A DNA stretch of 54,626 bases from Fidelibacterota bacterium (GTDB lineage: Bacteria > Fidelibacterota > UBA8477 > JABMPR01): positions 1 through 54,626 of the forward strand of contig JAIPGJ010000006.1 in assembly GCA_021736185.1 (NCBI GenBank). Direction: 5' to 3'. Made by a program: the position numbers and the translations under genes. Below are positions 8,846-18,528 of this stretch, one piece after another. The notes beneath the pieces are model-generated. The model made no database searches. It was given only the letters and a program-made list of their open reading frames with translations, and was not told the origin of the DNA. The stretch's first letter is position 1, and each line of letters starts with the position of its first letter.

Positions 8846-10188
8846 TTGATAAAATCAAAACGATTTTCCGGATTCCCGAATTAAGACAGCGTATTCTATT
8901 TACTCTGGGTGTTATTGCCGTATTTCGTCTTGGCAGTCACGTCCCTCTTCCTGGTGTTGATGTAGAAGTCCTGGGTGCCGCAATTGATAATTTGCAGCAG
9001 GGTTTTCAAGGGTTTCTGGGTCTTTTTGATCTTTTTGCAGGTGGTAACTTCAAAAAAGCTACCGTGTTTGCCATTGGTATCATGCCCTATATTTCAGCCT
9101 CAATTATCCTTCAACTCCTGGGTTCTGTTATTCCTTATTTTCAGAAATTGCAAAAAGAAGGTGAAGAAGGACGGAAGAAAATAACTCAACTCACCCGTTA
9201 TGGTACCGTGCTTATTGCGACCATGCAGGCCTGGGGAATTGGTATTTTCTTGAGCTCTATGGAAGCATCAGTGGGTGGCGGAACGGCCAAGGTTGTTCCT
9301 GATGGCGGTTTCGGCTTTATGGCGATGACTGTTATTACCCTGGTCACAGGAACCATGTTTTTGATGTGGCTGGGAGAGCAGATTACAGAACGCGGTATTG
9401 GTAATGGTATTTCCCTTATCATCATGATTGGAATTCTGGTACAATTACCGCAGGTTATCTTTAAAGAAATTCATTATGTGCAAAATGACGTTCACACTAT
9501 CTTTACGGAGATATTGCTACTTGGAATATTAATTGCGGTGGTTGCTGGTGTCATCATGTTGACCCAGGGTACCCGAAAAATTCCCGTACAGTACGCGAAA
9601 CGCGTGGTGGGTCGCAAGGTTTATGGTGGTCAGTCCACACATATTCCGCTCAGAATAAATACTGCCGGTGTGATGCCCATTATCTTTGCTCAGGCTATAT
9701 TGATGTTGCCTGGGATGGTGGGAACCTATTTCTCCGAGAGTCCCTGGGTTGGCAGCATGTTGAGATTATTCGACTATAACCATCCATTCTATCTCACTGT
9801 TTTTGGGTTATTTATCGTATTTTTTACATATTTTTATACTGCAATTGCTTTCAACCCGGTTGAAGTTGCAGACAATATGAAAAAGCAGGGTGGTTTTATC
9901 CCCGGAATTAGACCCGGGAAAAGAACTGCTGAATACATCGACAACATTCTGACCAGGGTCACCTTGCCAGGGGCCATCGCATTGGCCTTGATCGCTGTAT
10001 TTCCATCCATCATTGTTAACTTTTTAAATGTTGATTATGATGTGGCCAGTTTTTTTGGTGGAACCAGCCTGTTGATTATGGTTGGAGTTGCATTGGATAC
10101 ATTGCAACAGGTGGAATCACATCTTCTCATGCGTCATTATGACGGGTTCATGAAATCTGGTAAGATTCGTGGCCGCAGACGGATGTAA
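8842..10188 (+). CDS. secY: Protein translocase subunit SecY
   Basis: 448 residues, the pore-forming subunit of the Sec translocon in the inner membrane. About ten hydrophobic segments are visible; the conserved VPLPGVDVE plug region near residues 33-41, the GIMPYISASIILQLL segment and the cytosolic loop NPVEVADNMKKQGGFIPGIRPGKRT are all present. It overlaps rplO by four bases. adk, which often sits between secY and map, is absent; map follows after 24 bases. Confidence 0.98.
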   Translation: MIDKIKTIFRIPELRQRILFTLGVIAVFRLGSHVPLPGVDVEVLGAAIDNLQQGFQGFLGLFDLFAGGNFKKATVFAIGIMPYISASIILQLLGSVIPYFQKLQKEGEEGRKKITQLTRYGTVLIATMQAWGIGIFLSSMEASVGGGTAKVVPDGGFGFMAMTVITLVTGTMFLMWLGEQITERGIGNGISLIIMIGILVQLPQVIFKEIHYVQNDVHTIFTEILLLGILIAVVAGVIMLTQGTRKIPVQYAKRVVGRKVYGGQSTHIPLRINTAGVMPIIFAQAILMLPGMVGTYFSESPWVGSMLRLFDYNHPFYLTVFGLFIVFFTYFYTAIAFNPVEVADNMKKQGGFIPGIRPGKRTAEYIDNILTRVTLPGAIALALIAVFPSIIVNFLNVDYDVASFFGGTSLLIMVGVALDTLQQVESHLLMRHYDGFMKSGKIRGRRRM

Positions 10189-10212
10189 TTTTTCTAGATT
10201 ACGTTTTTTGAT

Positions 10213-10977
10213 ATGATTCGATACAAAACAATGGATGAAATCCGTACGATCAGACGTGCTGCGAAGATCGTACATGACGCCCTTCTCAAGGTTGAAGAAC
10301 ATGTTCAACCCGGGGTGACATTAAAGGAATTGGACACAATTGCTGAGGATTACATTTTGAGTCAGGATGCCATACCAGGCTTTAAGGGTCTGTATGACTT
10401 TCCTGCAACGCTTTGTTTATCACCTAACGATATGGTTGTGCACGGCATTCCAGACGACACTGTGCTCAAAGATGGTGATATTATTGGAGTCGATTGTGGT
10501 GCCATTGTGGATGGGTATTACGGAGATCACGCAAAAACATTTGCAGTGGGTACGATCTCAAAAGAAGCTCAAAAGCTGCTTGACGTAACAAGGGAATCGC
10601 TGTACCGCGGCATTGGACAGTGTATCCCGGGAAACCACCTCAATGACATTGGACACGCTATACAGTCATTCTGTGAATCACACGGTTATGGCGTTGTTCG
10701 TGAGTTAGTTGGCCACGGTATCGGACAGAAATTACATGAGGATCCTCAAGTCCCCAATTATGGGATAGCCGGAACCGGAGTGGAATTGAAGGAAGGTATG
10801 TGTTTGGCTATTGAACCGATGATAAATGCCGGAGTGAAAGACATTTTCACGGGAAAAGATGGTTGGGCGATTATGACCCGAGATGGGAAAAATTCGGCTC
10901 ACTTTGAACACACCATAGCAATTACTGCAAATGGTCCAGTTGTGCTAAGCACGGCTGAAGAAACGGTATTTGATTAG
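10213..10977 (+). CDS. map: Methionine aminopeptidase, type I
   Basis: 254 residues. Removes the N-terminal methionine from nascent proteins. The five metal ligands of the pita-bread fold are readable: the first Asp in DCGAIVDGYYGDHAKTF and the second ten residues on, His in LVGHGIG, Glu in LAIEPM and Glu in HFEHTIAI. It lacks the N-terminal SH3-binding extension of some bacterial enzymes. It sits between secY and infA, an arrangement common in Bacteroidota and Firmicutes. Confidence 0.97.
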   Translation: MIRYKTMDEIRTIRRAAKIVHDALLKVEEHVQPGVTLKELDTIAEDYILSQDAIPGFKGLYDFPATLCLSPNDMVVHGIPDDTVLKDGDIIGVDCGAIVDGYYGDHAKTFAVGTISKEAQKLLDVTRESLYRGIGQCIPGNHLNDIGHAIQSFCESHGYGVVRELVGHGIGQKLHEDPQVPNYGIAGTGVELKEGMCLAIEPMINAGVKDIFTGKDGWAIMTRDGKNSAHFEHTIAITANGPVVLSTAEETVFD

Positions 10978-10989
10978 GGTAAGGGGACT

Positions 10990-11208
10990 ATGGCAAAAGA
11001 GAAAATGATCGTGGCGGATGGCAATATTTTGGAGAATCTTCCAAATGCCTCATTTCGCGTGAAGCTCGAGAATGGTCATGAGGTCCTTGCTCACATCTCT
11101 GGTAAGATGAGAATGCATTATATCAAGATACTGCCAGGAGATAAGGTAACGGTGGAATTATCACCATATGACCTCTCTCGTGGTCGGATCACATACCGAT
11201 ACAAATAA
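10990..11208 (+). CDS. infA: Translation initiation factor IF-1
   Basis: 72 residues, a single OB-fold. [39 protein letters not shown] is almost textbook; the C-terminal [15 protein letters not shown] is invariant in most bacteria. IF-1 binds the 30S A site during initiation. An AAGGGGA ribosome binding site precedes the ATG, and rpmJ follows 19 bases downstream. Confidence 0.98.
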   Translation: MAKEKMIVADGNILENLPNASFRVKLENGHEVLAHISGKMRMHYIKILPGDKVTVELSPYDLSRGRITYRYK

Positions 11209-11227
11209 CTGAATAGGACGTAGATTA

Positions 11228-11341
11228 ATGAAAGTTAGAGCATCAGTAAAACCAATTTGCGATAAGTGCAAAGTGGTCCGCCGTAAAGGCAAGGTGTTAG
11301 TTATTTGCGAAAATCCTAAACATAAGCAAAGACAAGGTTAA
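11228..11341 (+). CDS. rpmJ: 50S ribosomal protein L36, zinc form
   Basis: 37 residues, [21 protein letters not shown] and onward, found by direct reading of the gap between infA and rpsM. Zinc ligands are C11, C14, C27 and H32, so this is the C+ form. The GAATAGGACG before the ATG is a modest ribosome binding site. The stop TAA at 11339-11341 merges with the AAGGAG that serves rpsM. Confidence 0.96.
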   Translation: MKVRASVKPICDKCKVVRRKGKVLVICENPKHKQRQG

Positions 11342-11352
11342 GGAGTACTCAC

Positions 11353-11724
11353 TTGGCACGTATAGCAGGTGTTGACTTACCCAGAAACAAGCAGCTTCAA
11401 TATGGTCTGACATACATTTTTGGTATTGGCGAATTTTTTGCCCGCCAGATTTGTGAGAAGGCAGGCGTAGATCCAGAGATGAGGGTTCAGGACCTAGACG
11501 AAAATCAGGTAAGAGATATTCGTGAGGTTATTACTAAAGAATACCGAGTCGAAGGGGTCCTGAGAAACGAAACTCAGATGAATATCAAACGCCTTATGGA
11601 TATTGGATGTTATCGCGGATTAAGACATCGTCGTGGATTACCAGTTCGGGGACAAAATACGAAGAACAATGCTCGTACCCGTAAAGGTCGCAAACGCAAT
11701 GTCGGAATCAAGAAAAAGGGTTAG
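11353..11724 (+). CDS. rpsM: 30S ribosomal protein S13 (TTG start)
   Basis: 123 residues from TTG at 11353, with AAGGAG at 11340-11345. It starts [25 protein letters not shown] after the initiator and ends with the basic tail [26 protein letters not shown]13 in the 30S head forms bridges to the 50S and contacts P-site tRNA. This is the first of the alpha-operon block rpsM-rpsK-rpsD-rpoA-rplQ. Confidence 0.97.
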   Translation: MARIAGVDLPRNKQLQYGLTYIFGIGEFFARQICEKAGVDPEMRVQDLDENQVRDIREVITKEYRVEGVLRNETQMNIKRLMDIGCYRGLRHRRGLPVRGQNTKNNARTRKGRKRNVGIKKKG

Positions 11725-11734
11725 GAGATAGTAA

Positions 11735-12127
11735 GTGGCTAAAGCTCAAGCTAAATCCAGAAAAAAGAGAAAACTTAAAGTTGAGCCCGAAGGCATCGTT
11801 CATGTCAAGGCCAGCTTTAATAATACAATAATCAGTATTACTGATCGCAACGGTAATGTGATTGCATGGGCCAGCGCCGGTGTTGCCGGTTTTAAGGGTT
11901 CACGTAAAAACACACCTTTTGCTGCGTCACTTGCAGCAGAAAAAGTAGCCAAAGAAGCCATGGATGCAGGATTACAGCGTGCTGAAATCCGCGTCAAAGG
12001 TCCTGGTGGTGGTCGCGAGTCCGCTATTCGTTCAATTGCTGCTTTAGGTTTGGAAATTACTGCAATCAAGGACATCACACCCATTCCCCATAATGGTTGT
12101 CGTCCATCTAAAAAACGTCGCGTTTAA
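11735..12127 (+). CDS. rpsK: 30S ribosomal protein S11 (GTG start)
   Basis: 130 residues from GTG at 11735. [45 protein letters not shown] and the [14 protein letters not shown] platform segment are all present, ending [13 protein letters not shown]11 lies in the 30S platform near the mRNA exit. GGAGATA upstream is the likely ribosome binding site. Confidence 0.97.
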   Translation: MAKAQAKSRKKRKLKVEPEGIVHVKASFNNTIISITDRNGNVIAWASAGVAGFKGSRKNTPFAASLAAEKVAKEAMDAGLQRAEIRVKGPGGGRESAIRSIAALGLEITAIKDITPIPHNGCRPSKKRRV

Positions 12128-12140
12128 GGAATTATAGACT

Positions 12141-12752
12141 ATGGCACTTTTTAATGGACCACGTGGTAAGATTTGTCGCCGCCTCGGATTTCAGGCTTTC
12201 GAGTCTCCAAAATTCGCATCGCCGACAAAGAATTACCCACCGGGCCAACATGGTCCGACTTATCGCCGCAGACCATCTGAGTATGGTTTGCAGCTAAGAG
12301 AAAAACAAAAGATGAAATACCTATACGGTGTTCTTGAAAAACAGTTTAGAACTTATTTCAAGAAAGCCAATTTGAAACAAGGTATTACTGGTCACAACCT
12401 CGTGGTCATGCTCGAAAGCCGTTTGGACAATACAGTGTATCGTCTCGGCTTCGCCAGGACCCGCCGTCAGGCTCGTCAGCTTGTCAATCACGGTCACTTT
12501 CTTGTGAACAATAAGAAAGTCAATATTCCCAGTTTTCAGATGAAACCGGGTGACATTGTCAAGGTCCGTGAGAAGAGCAAAAAGCTGGATCTCATCCATG
12601 ATTCAATGCGTCGCGTGCAGGGTGAAGGTAACAACCCCTGGTTACGTTTAGACAAAGCGAATATGGAAGGGATGTATGTCGAAGCTCCGGCTCGTGACCA
12701 GATTCATGATGAATTTAATGAACAGCTCGTTGTTGAGTTGTACTCCAAGTAA
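12141..12752 (+). CDS. rpsD: 30S ribosomal protein S4
   Basis: 203 residues. The N-terminal MALFNGPRGKICRRLGF has a single cysteine, so no zinc-binding cysteine cluster. The S4 RNA-binding domain ESRLDNTVYRLGFARTRRQARQLVNHGHFLVN lies at about residues 94-125. S4 is a primary 16S-binding protein and, in E. coli, the translational repressor of the alpha operon. Confidence 0.97.
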   Translation: MALFNGPRGKICRRLGFQAFESPKFASPTKNYPPGQHGPTYRRRPSEYGLQLREKQKMKYLYGVLEKQFRTYFKKANLKQGITGHNLVVMLESRLDNTVYRLGFARTRRQARQLVNHGHFLVNNKKVNIPSFQMKPGDIVKVREKSKKLDLIHDSMRRVQGEGNNPWLRLDKANMEGMYVEAPARDQIHDEFNEQLVVELYSK

Positions 12753-12771
12753 TTAGTGAAGAAAGGATAAT

Positions 12772-13746
12772 ATGCCTAACTTTCACATACCCACATCGTT
12801 TAAGATTAAAGAAGGCGGCAGTGCTAATCGACAGAGTTTTATTGTCGGTCCACTGGAGAGGGGATATGGCGTTACGATTGGTAATGGCCTCAGACGTGTT
12901 TTGCTCTCTTCGATGCCTGGAGCTGCAATTACGAGTGTCCGAATGGATAATGTGCTCCATGAGTTTGCAACTATCAAAGGGGTTAAGGAAGATGTCACTG
13001 ATATTGTTCTTAATCTGAAGGGTGTTCGTTTCAAGCTACTTGAATCAAATCCCGATAAAGTTCAGTTGACAATCAAGGGACCTCATTTGTTCACAGCTGC
13101 TGACATCAATAATGCCGGCGGTGGACAATTCGAAATACTGAATCCTGACCATCATATTGCTACCCTGAATGAAGATGCTGAGTTAAGTATCGAATTAAGG
13201 GTCCAAAGAGGCCGTGGATATGTTCCAGCAGACGAGAACAAACTGCCGGATTATCCCATCGGCACCATTTTCATCGATAGTATTTTCTCCCCCGTTGTCA
13301 GAACGACCTATGAAGTGATTCAACTTCAAGGTGCCGAGGATGAAGATCTGGAGATGCTGGAATTGGAGATCGAGACAGATGGTAGTCTCGCACCTCAGGA
13401 AGCTGCAAATTATGCTGCAAAGATGTTGATTGATCATGTGCGTATCTTCGTGACTGAAGACATTAAGCTCATTACTGAGCCTGAGTCTGAAATCGATGAA
13501 GAAGTTTTACGCATCCGCAATGAACTGAAACGCAGCATTGATGAACTCGAATTATCTGTACGTTCCTATAATTGTCTTCAAGCTGCTGAGATCAAGAATA
13601 TTTCTGATCTTGTCAGCAAAGAAGAGCAGGAGATGCTCCGCTATAAGAATTTTGGGCGGAAATCTCTAACAGAGCTCAACGAAAAACTTGCTGAGCTTGG
13701 TTTGCATTTTGGAATGGACATCGATAAATACATGTCCGAAGAATAG
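12772..13746 (+). CDS. rpoA: RNA polymerase subunit alpha
   Basis: 324 residues. The N-terminal domain (about 1-235) assembles the enzyme: ERGYGVTIGNGLRRVLLSSMPG is the dimer and beta-contact signature. After a flexible acidic linker the C-terminal domain (about 250-324) binds UP elements and activators, with LELSVRSYNCLQAAEI and NFGRKSLTELNEKLAELGL. AAGGATA precedes the ATG. Normal length and no gaps. Confidence 0.98.
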   Translation: MPNFHIPTSFKIKEGGSANRQSFIVGPLERGYGVTIGNGLRRVLLSSMPGAAITSVRMDNVLHEFATIKGVKEDVTDIVLNLKGVRFKLLESNPDKVQLTIKGPHLFTAADINNAGGGQFEILNPDHHIATLNEDAELSIELRVQRGRGYVPADENKLPDYPIGTIFIDSIFSPVVRTTYEVIQLQGAEDEDLEMLELEIETDGSLAPQEAANYAAKMLIDHVRIFVTEDIKLITEPESEIDEEVLRIRNELKRSIDELELSVRSYNCLQAAEIKNISDLVSKEEQEMLRYKNFGRKSLTELNEKLAELGLHFGMDIDKYMSEE

Positions 13747-13758
13747 GCTGGTTTATTA

Positions 13759-14355
13759 ATGCGACACAGAAAAGATGGTAGAAAACTCGGCCGGACGGCC
13801 AGCCACCGTAAAGCAATGTTGGCTAACATGGCGGCAAACCTGTTCCTGCACAAACAGATTCGGACGACTCACCCAAAGGCCCTTGAAGCCCGTCGTTTAG
13901 CTGAGACGCTGATCACCAAGGCCAAAAAAGGTGATCTGCATTCACGCAGAATGGTGTTAAAAGTAATTCCTCATCAAGATGTAGTTAAAATTCTTTTTGA
14001 TGAAATTGCTCCACAATATGCCGATCGTGTAGGTGGTTACACTCGAATTATCAAACTTGGACAACGCAAGAATGATGCAGCTCATGTATCTATTCTATCA
14101 CTTGTTGATTTTGATCCTTCAGGTGAAGTAACCAAGACTAAGACCAAGGCGAAAGCTAAAAAAGCTCCAGCTGCAAGCAAAGCAGTGAAAGCTGAAGTTG
14201 AAGAAGCGGTCGAAGTTGCTACAGAGGAAATCGCTGAACCTGCAGCTGAAGTCATGGCTGAGGAAGTGCCCGAAGTAGCGGTTGAAGAAGTTGAAGCTCC
14301 AGAAGCTTCTGCTGAAGAAGCGGAAGAATCAGAAGCTGAATCGAAAACACCCTGA
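13759..14355 (+). CDS. rplQ: 50S ribosomal protein L17 with long acidic tail
   Basis: 198 residues, much longer than the roughly 120 of E. coli L17. The canonical fold ends near residue 120 (RVGGYTRIIKLGQRKNDAAH then SILSLVDF). What follows is about 75 residues made almost wholly of A, E, V, K and P: first a lysine and alanine rich linker, then a strongly acidic repeat-like stretch of EEV and AEE units. Such tails occur on L17 in several FCB-group genomes. Its role is unknown; it might keep the basic protein soluble before assembly. Last gene of the ribosomal cluster. Confidence 0.95.
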   Translation: MRHRKDGRKLGRTASHRKAMLANMAANLFLHKQIRTTHPKALEARRLAETLITKAKKGDLHSRRMVLKVIPHQDVVKILFDEIAPQYADRVGGYTRIIKLGQRKNDAAHVSILSLVDFDPSGEVTKTKTKAKAKKAPAASKAVKAEVEEAVEVATEEIAEPAAEVMAEEVPEVAVEEVEAPEASAEEAEESEAESKTP

Positions 14356-14380
14356 TCATTGACTCTTCATTGAGAAATTG

Positions 14381-15538
14381 ATGATTCTGAGATATTTAAA
14401 GGCAGGGATTATCCCTGCCTTTTTCATTCTACTTATTTTACCAGCAATAGCGTTGGCAAAACCAGTGCAGGGAATCTGGGTTGTTCGACATTCCATCACC
14501 TCGCCTCAAAAGGTTAGGAAAGTGGTCCAGTTCGCTGCAGCAAATGGCTATACTGATCTTTTTATTCAGGTGAGGGGTCGTGGAGATGCCTATTATAACA
14601 GCCAAATCGTACCGCGCTCGACGCTGCTGCCACGAGGCGATTATGATCCCCTGAGTGATATTATCCCATTGGCCCATTCCTACGGGATAAAAGTTCATGC
14701 CTGGGTCAATATGTATCTCTCCTGGTCAGCACGTACACTGCCAACTGACCCCAACCATATCATTAATCAACACCCCGATTGGGTCGAAGTAAATGGTCGC
14801 GGTAAGGGAGATTTGGACTTCATTTCACAGAATGGCCGTAATGGGCGAGAAGGCGTCTATTTATCGCCTCTGAATGATGAGGTGAATAGTCATTTGTTAG
14901 CCGTGATTAATGAATTGGTGCAGAACTATGAACTGGATGGAATACATTTAGACTACATTAGATTTCAGGATCGTGATTATGGCTATAATCGATATGGCCG
15001 TAAAAAATTCCTCATGCAGTATAATGTTGATCCCATTACCCTGGGCAATGGCAAGGGGTCCTATTGGTATAGACTAAACCCAGCAGATAAAGAAAAATAT
15101 TGGCTGTATTGGAACGATTTCAGGCGGAATGAGCTCAGCTCATTTATTGGTAATATTAATCAGAGTATCAAGAGCAATCGTCCCTCAATCCTGTTCTCTG
15201 CTGCCGTGAAACCAAATCCTGAGGTGGCGAAATCCCGATTTTTTCAAGATTGGCCAACCTGGCTAAACAAAGGCTATATGGATTTTGTCATTCCAATGAA
15301 CTATGCGGTTGCCGATACTGATTTCAAACGCAGCCTCAATATGATTAAAAATGAAAAATTGAATCCTGATCAGATTTTCATGGGAATTGCAACCTACAAC
15401 CAAAATAGTTTTACTTCTGCATCAAAAATTGCAACTTCCAGGGATGCAGGATTCAAGAATCTTATTATATTTTCCTATGATACATATGAAAAGGATCCTC
15501 GATATTTCGACCAGATTCATCGTAGCTTAAAAAAATAG
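14381..15538 (+). CDS. Secreted GHL10-type (DUF187) glycoside-hydrolase-like protein
   Basis: 385 residues from ATG 14381. Residues 1-26 form a signal peptide ending ALA. The mature part begins [14 protein letters not shown] and carries the pattern of the GHL10/YngK family of TIM-barrel proteins: [24 protein letters not shown] and the strand [13 protein letters not shown], with Asp-Tyr residues at the expected active-site strand. Members are thought to act on cell-wall or other polysaccharides; no substrate can be named. Its codons 6-14 form an intrinsic terminator (separate entry). It ends 8 bases before hutU, so it is probably in that operon. Confidence 0.85.
   Translation: MILRYLKAGIIPAFFILLILPAIALAKPVQGIWVVRHSITSPQKVRKVVQFAAANGYTDLFIQVRGRGDAYYNSQIVPRSTLLPRGDYDPLSDIIPLAHSYGIKVHAWVNMYLSWSARTLPTDPNHIINQHPDWVEVNGRGKGDLDFISQNGRNGREGVYLSPLNDEVNSHLLAVINELVQNYELDGIHLDYIRFQDRDYGYNRYGRKKFLMQYNVDPITLGNGKGSYWYRLNPADKEKYWLYWNDFRRNELSSFIGNINQSIKSNRPSILFSAAVKPNPEVAKSRFFQDWPTWLNKGYMDFVIPMNYAVADTDFKRSLNMIKNEKLNPDQIFMGIATYNQNSFTSASKIATSRDAGFKNLIIFSYDTYEKDPRYFDQIHRSLKK
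14398..14424 (+). terminator. Intrinsic terminator inside the next gene's signal peptide
   Basis: AAAGGCAGGGA at 14398-14408 pairs perfectly with TCCCTGCCTTT at 14412-14422 around a three-base loop, followed by more T to 14424. This has all the parts of a rho-independent terminator for the ribosomal cluster. It lies 43 bases after the rplQ stop but within codons 6 to 15 of the secreted protein that starts at 14381. Confidence 0.8.
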
Positions 15539-15546
15539 GAGGCAGC

Positions 15547-17199
15547 ATGGCGCGCATCATCACACCGCCAACGGGCAGTAAATTGCATTGTAAAGGTTGG
15601 CACCAGGAAGCCGCTTACCGCATGATACAGCACAATTTGAGTCCGGATGTTGCTGAAAACCCCGATGAATTAATTGTTTATGGAGGATATGGCAAAGCTG
15701 CCCGTAATTGGGAAGCTTTTGACGCCATCCTAAAATCTCTCGAAAACCTGGAGAATGATGAAACCCTCATGATTCAATCAGGCAAGCCCGTCGCTGTTTT
15801 TAAAACCCATACCCAGGCGCCCCGTGTTCTGATCAGCAACTCTATGCTGGTACCCAAATGGGCGACATGGGAACATTTCAACGAACTCGATAAAAAGGGT
15901 TTGATGATGTACGGGCAAATGACAGCTGGAAGCTGGATATATATTGGGACGCAGGGAATCCTCCAGGGTACCTACGAAACCCTTGCTTCCCTGGCCAAAC
16001 AACATTACCAATCTGATCTGGCAGGCAAAGTTGTGCTCACCGCAGGTCTGGGAGGAATGGGTGGAGCCCAGCCCCTGGCAGTGACCATGAACAATGGCAT
16101 TGCCCTCGTTATTGAAATTGATCCCTCCCGTATCCAAAGACGTCTGGATACGCGCTACCTGAATAAAGCGACCAAAAATCTTGCCCAGGCACTTAAATGG
16201 ATCAATGAAGCTAAACAGAATAAGCTGCCATTAAGCGTAGGGCTGGAAGCCAACGCTGCTGATATACTACCCGAATTATTTTCCAGAGGCTTTATTCCAG
16301 ATGTTGTGACGGATCAAACCTCTGCCCATGATGAATTGCGCGGCTACTATCCCCATGGCATCAGCTTTTCTGAAGCAAATGCTTTGCGCGAATCTGACCC
16401 GGAGAAATATATCGCCATGAGTTATAAGTCCATGGCTCGACATGTGGAAGCCATGTTGGCATTTAAAAAGGCCGGATCCATCGTTTTCGACTATGGCAAT
16501 AATATACGTGCTCAGGCAGAACTGGCGGGAGTTAAGCACGCCTTTGATTTCCCAGGTTTCGTACCAGCCTATATCCGACCCTTGTTTTGTGAGGGAAAAG
16601 GACCCTTTCGCTGGGTCGCCCTGTCTGGTGATCCAGAAGATATTTATCGTACCGATCGACTGGTCAAGGAAATGTTTCCCGAAGATGAAGCACTGAATCG
16701 CTGGATTGATATGGCCCAGGAACAAGTCGAATTCCAGGGCTTGCCGAGCCGAATCTGTTGGCTGGGTTATGGCGAGCGGGCCAAGCTTGGCCTGGCCATG
16801 AATGCACTGGTTCGTAGTGGTGAGGTATCAGCTCCCCTGGTGATTGGTCGGGATCATCTGGATTCTGGATCAGTTGCTTCGCCAAATCGGGAGACCGAAG
16901 CCATGCTTGACGGTTCAGATGCGGTGGCAGACTGGCCGATTCTCAATGCACTGGTCAATGCCGTGGGGGGTGCCAGTTGGATTTCAGTTCATCATGGTGG
17001 AGGTGTTGGTATGGGCTATGCCATTCACGCCGGCATGGTCATTGTTGCCGATGGAACCAAAGAAATGGATGAACGCCTTCAGCGCGTACTCACCACTGAT
17101 CCAGGTATGGGCGTGGCTCGTCATGCAGATGCTGGCTATCCCAGAGCCATCGAAGTGGCCAATGCACGTGGTGTGAAAATACCTATGATTAACGGCTAA
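15547..17199 (+). CDS. hutU: Urocanate hydratase
   Basis: 550 residues, normal for the family. Converts urocanate to imidazolonepropionate in histidine breakdown, using tightly bound NAD+. The glycine-rich NAD-binding motif [10 protein letters not shown] is near residues 161-170 and the conserved active-site cysteine is C404 in SRICWLGYG. The late block [21 protein letters not shown] is also conserved. AGGAGG at 15537-15542 gives a strong ribosome binding site. It precedes hutI; hutH and a formimidoylglutamate enzyme are not in the window. Confidence 0.97.
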   Translation: MARIITPPTGSKLHCKGWHQEAAYRMIQHNLSPDVAENPDELIVYGGYGKAARNWEAFDAILKSLENLENDETLMIQSGKPVAVFKTHTQAPRVLISNSMLVPKWATWEHFNELDKKGLMMYGQMTAGSWIYIGTQGILQGTYETLASLAKQHYQSDLAGKVVLTAGLGGMGGAQPLAVTMNNGIALVIEIDPSRIQRRLDTRYLNKATKNLAQALKWINEAKQNKLPLSVGLEANAADILPELFSRGFIPDVVTDQTSAHDELRGYYPHGISFSEANALRESDPEKYIAMSYKSMARHVEAMLAFKKAGSIVFDYGNNIRAQAELAGVKHAFDFPGFVPAYIRPLFCEGKGPFRWVALSGDPEDIYRTDRLVKEMFPEDEALNRWIDMAQEQVEFQGLPSRICWLGYGERAKLGLAMNALVRSGEVSAPLVIGRDHLDSGSVASPNRETEAMLDGSDAVADWPILNALVNAVGGASWISVHHGGGVGMGYAIHAGMVIVADGTKEMDERLQRVLTTDPGMGVARHADAGYPRAIEVANARGVKIPMING

Positions 17200-17215
17200 T
17201 AGCTGAACACCTGTC

Positions 17216-18427
17216 ATGAGTATGGATACCATCAAGGGGATTAGCAATCTTGGACAATGGGTAACCTGGAACCCCACGGAGAACAAAATGCAAGTGGGCC
17301 AGGGGGGATCCTGGCTGATTGAAGATGGTCACTTCTCTGACTATAGCCAGAATTCATATTCCGATCCTCATTTTCTCAATGCCCAGGGTCGACTCCTGAC
17401 ACCGGGTCTCATCGACTCTCATACGCATCCGGCTTTTGCGGCCACCCGTGAGTTGGAATTCGAAATGCGCTCTCAGGGAAAGACCTATCAGGAAATTGCT
17501 GAAGCTGGCGGAGGTATTCGCAATTCAGTCAGGAAATTGCGTGAAATTTCAGAATCAGATTTAGCCGAAATGGTGGAAACTCGTCTCAATCTCATGCTCA
17601 GCCATGGAACCACCACTGCAGAGTGCAAAAGTGGCTATGGTTTGTCCACTGAAGCTGAGTTGAAATCTCTGCGGGCCATTCAAACCGCTTCGGAAAGAAC
17701 CCCACTGCGGACCTTTTCAACCTTACTGGGTGCCCACGAGATACCTGATGAATATCGGGATAGGCGCGAGACCTATATCGACCTGATCATCAATGAAATG
17801 ATACCCACAGTATCACGACAAAATCTGGCTCGATATTGTGATGTATTTTGTGAAGAAGGTGTCTACACGACGGCAGAAACGGAGAGAATCCTGCTGGCTG
17901 CCAGAAAACATGGGCTCCAGTTAAAATTTCATGCCGATGAGTTTGTCTCCAGCGGTGGCGCTGAGTTGGCAGCAAAAATGGGAGCCTTATCAGCGGATCA
18001 CCTCATGGCGATTTCCCATGCCGGGATCACCGCATTAGCCGCGTCAAATACCGTGGCGACCTTACTCCCTGGGACCACCTTTTTTCTGGGTAGCAATACC
18101 TGGGCACCAGCCAGAAAAATGCTGGATGCCGGGATTACTGTGGCGTTAGCCAGCGATTTTAACCCCGGTAGCAATATGAGTTTATCCATGCCATTTATCA
18201 TGACGCTGGCCGTTATTTACCTCCATTTAACTCCCCTGGAAGCAATTCAGGCCGCGACTTGGGGGGCAGCCAAAGCCATGGGAATTGAGAAAACCACTGG
18301 ATCGATATCACCAGGCTTCAAAGCAGATGCTGTGCTCTGGAAGCTTGATAATTATAGGCAATTGCCTTACTTCTATGGCAGCAATCAGGCTCATCAAATT
18401 ATTGTGGGCGGCAGGTCGATTATTTGA
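17216..18427 (+). CDS. hutI: Imidazolonepropionase
   Basis: 403 residues, an amidohydrolase-superfamily enzyme that opens the imidazolone ring to give formimidoylglutamate. The metal-binding H69-T-H71 is in TPGLIDSHTHPAF, and later ligand regions HADEF and ASDFNPGS are intact. Two in-frame ATGs (17216 and 17222) are possible starts; neither has a clear Shine-Dalgarno, so the first is given. 16 bases after hutU, same direction. Confidence 0.96.
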   Translation: MSMDTIKGISNLGQWVTWNPTENKMQVGQGGSWLIEDGHFSDYSQNSYSDPHFLNAQGRLLTPGLIDSHTHPAFAATRELEFEMRSQGKTYQEIAEAGGGIRNSVRKLREISESDLAEMVETRLNLMLSHGTTTAECKSGYGLSTEAELKSLRAIQTASERTPLRTFSTLLGAHEIPDEYRDRRETYIDLIINEMIPTVSRQNLARYCDVFCEEGVYTTAETERILLAARKHGLQLKFHADEFVSSGGAELAAKMGALSADHLMAISHAGITALAASNTVATLLPGTTFFLGSNTWAPARKMLDAGITVALASDFNPGSNMSLSMPFIMTLAVIYLHLTPLEAIQAATWGAAKAMGIEKTTGSISPGFKADAVLWKLDNYRQLPYFYGSNQAHQIIVGGRSII

Positions 18428-18464
18428 TGTTTTTCGAAATAATATGGATGTTATCCCATATCGC

Positions 18465-18492
18465 TTGATTCGGACCAAGTAGTACGTATATT
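18465..18492 (+). promoter_or_regulatory. Putative promoter of the small secreted protein gene
   Basis: TTGATT at 18465-18470, 16-base spacer, TATATT at 18487-18492, 36 bases before the GTG start at 18529. The same -10 hexamer appears in the rpmB promoter. Short-motif evidence only. Confidence 0.45.
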
Positions 18493-18528
18493 GCCCAATC
18501 ATAAATTATGTTTGAGTGGAGGAATACC

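Noticed and set aside
1-14355. Many open frames on the opposite strand and in other frames of the ribosomal cluster
   Set aside because: They overlap conserved genes entirely, lack ribosome binding sites and have no recognisable motifs.
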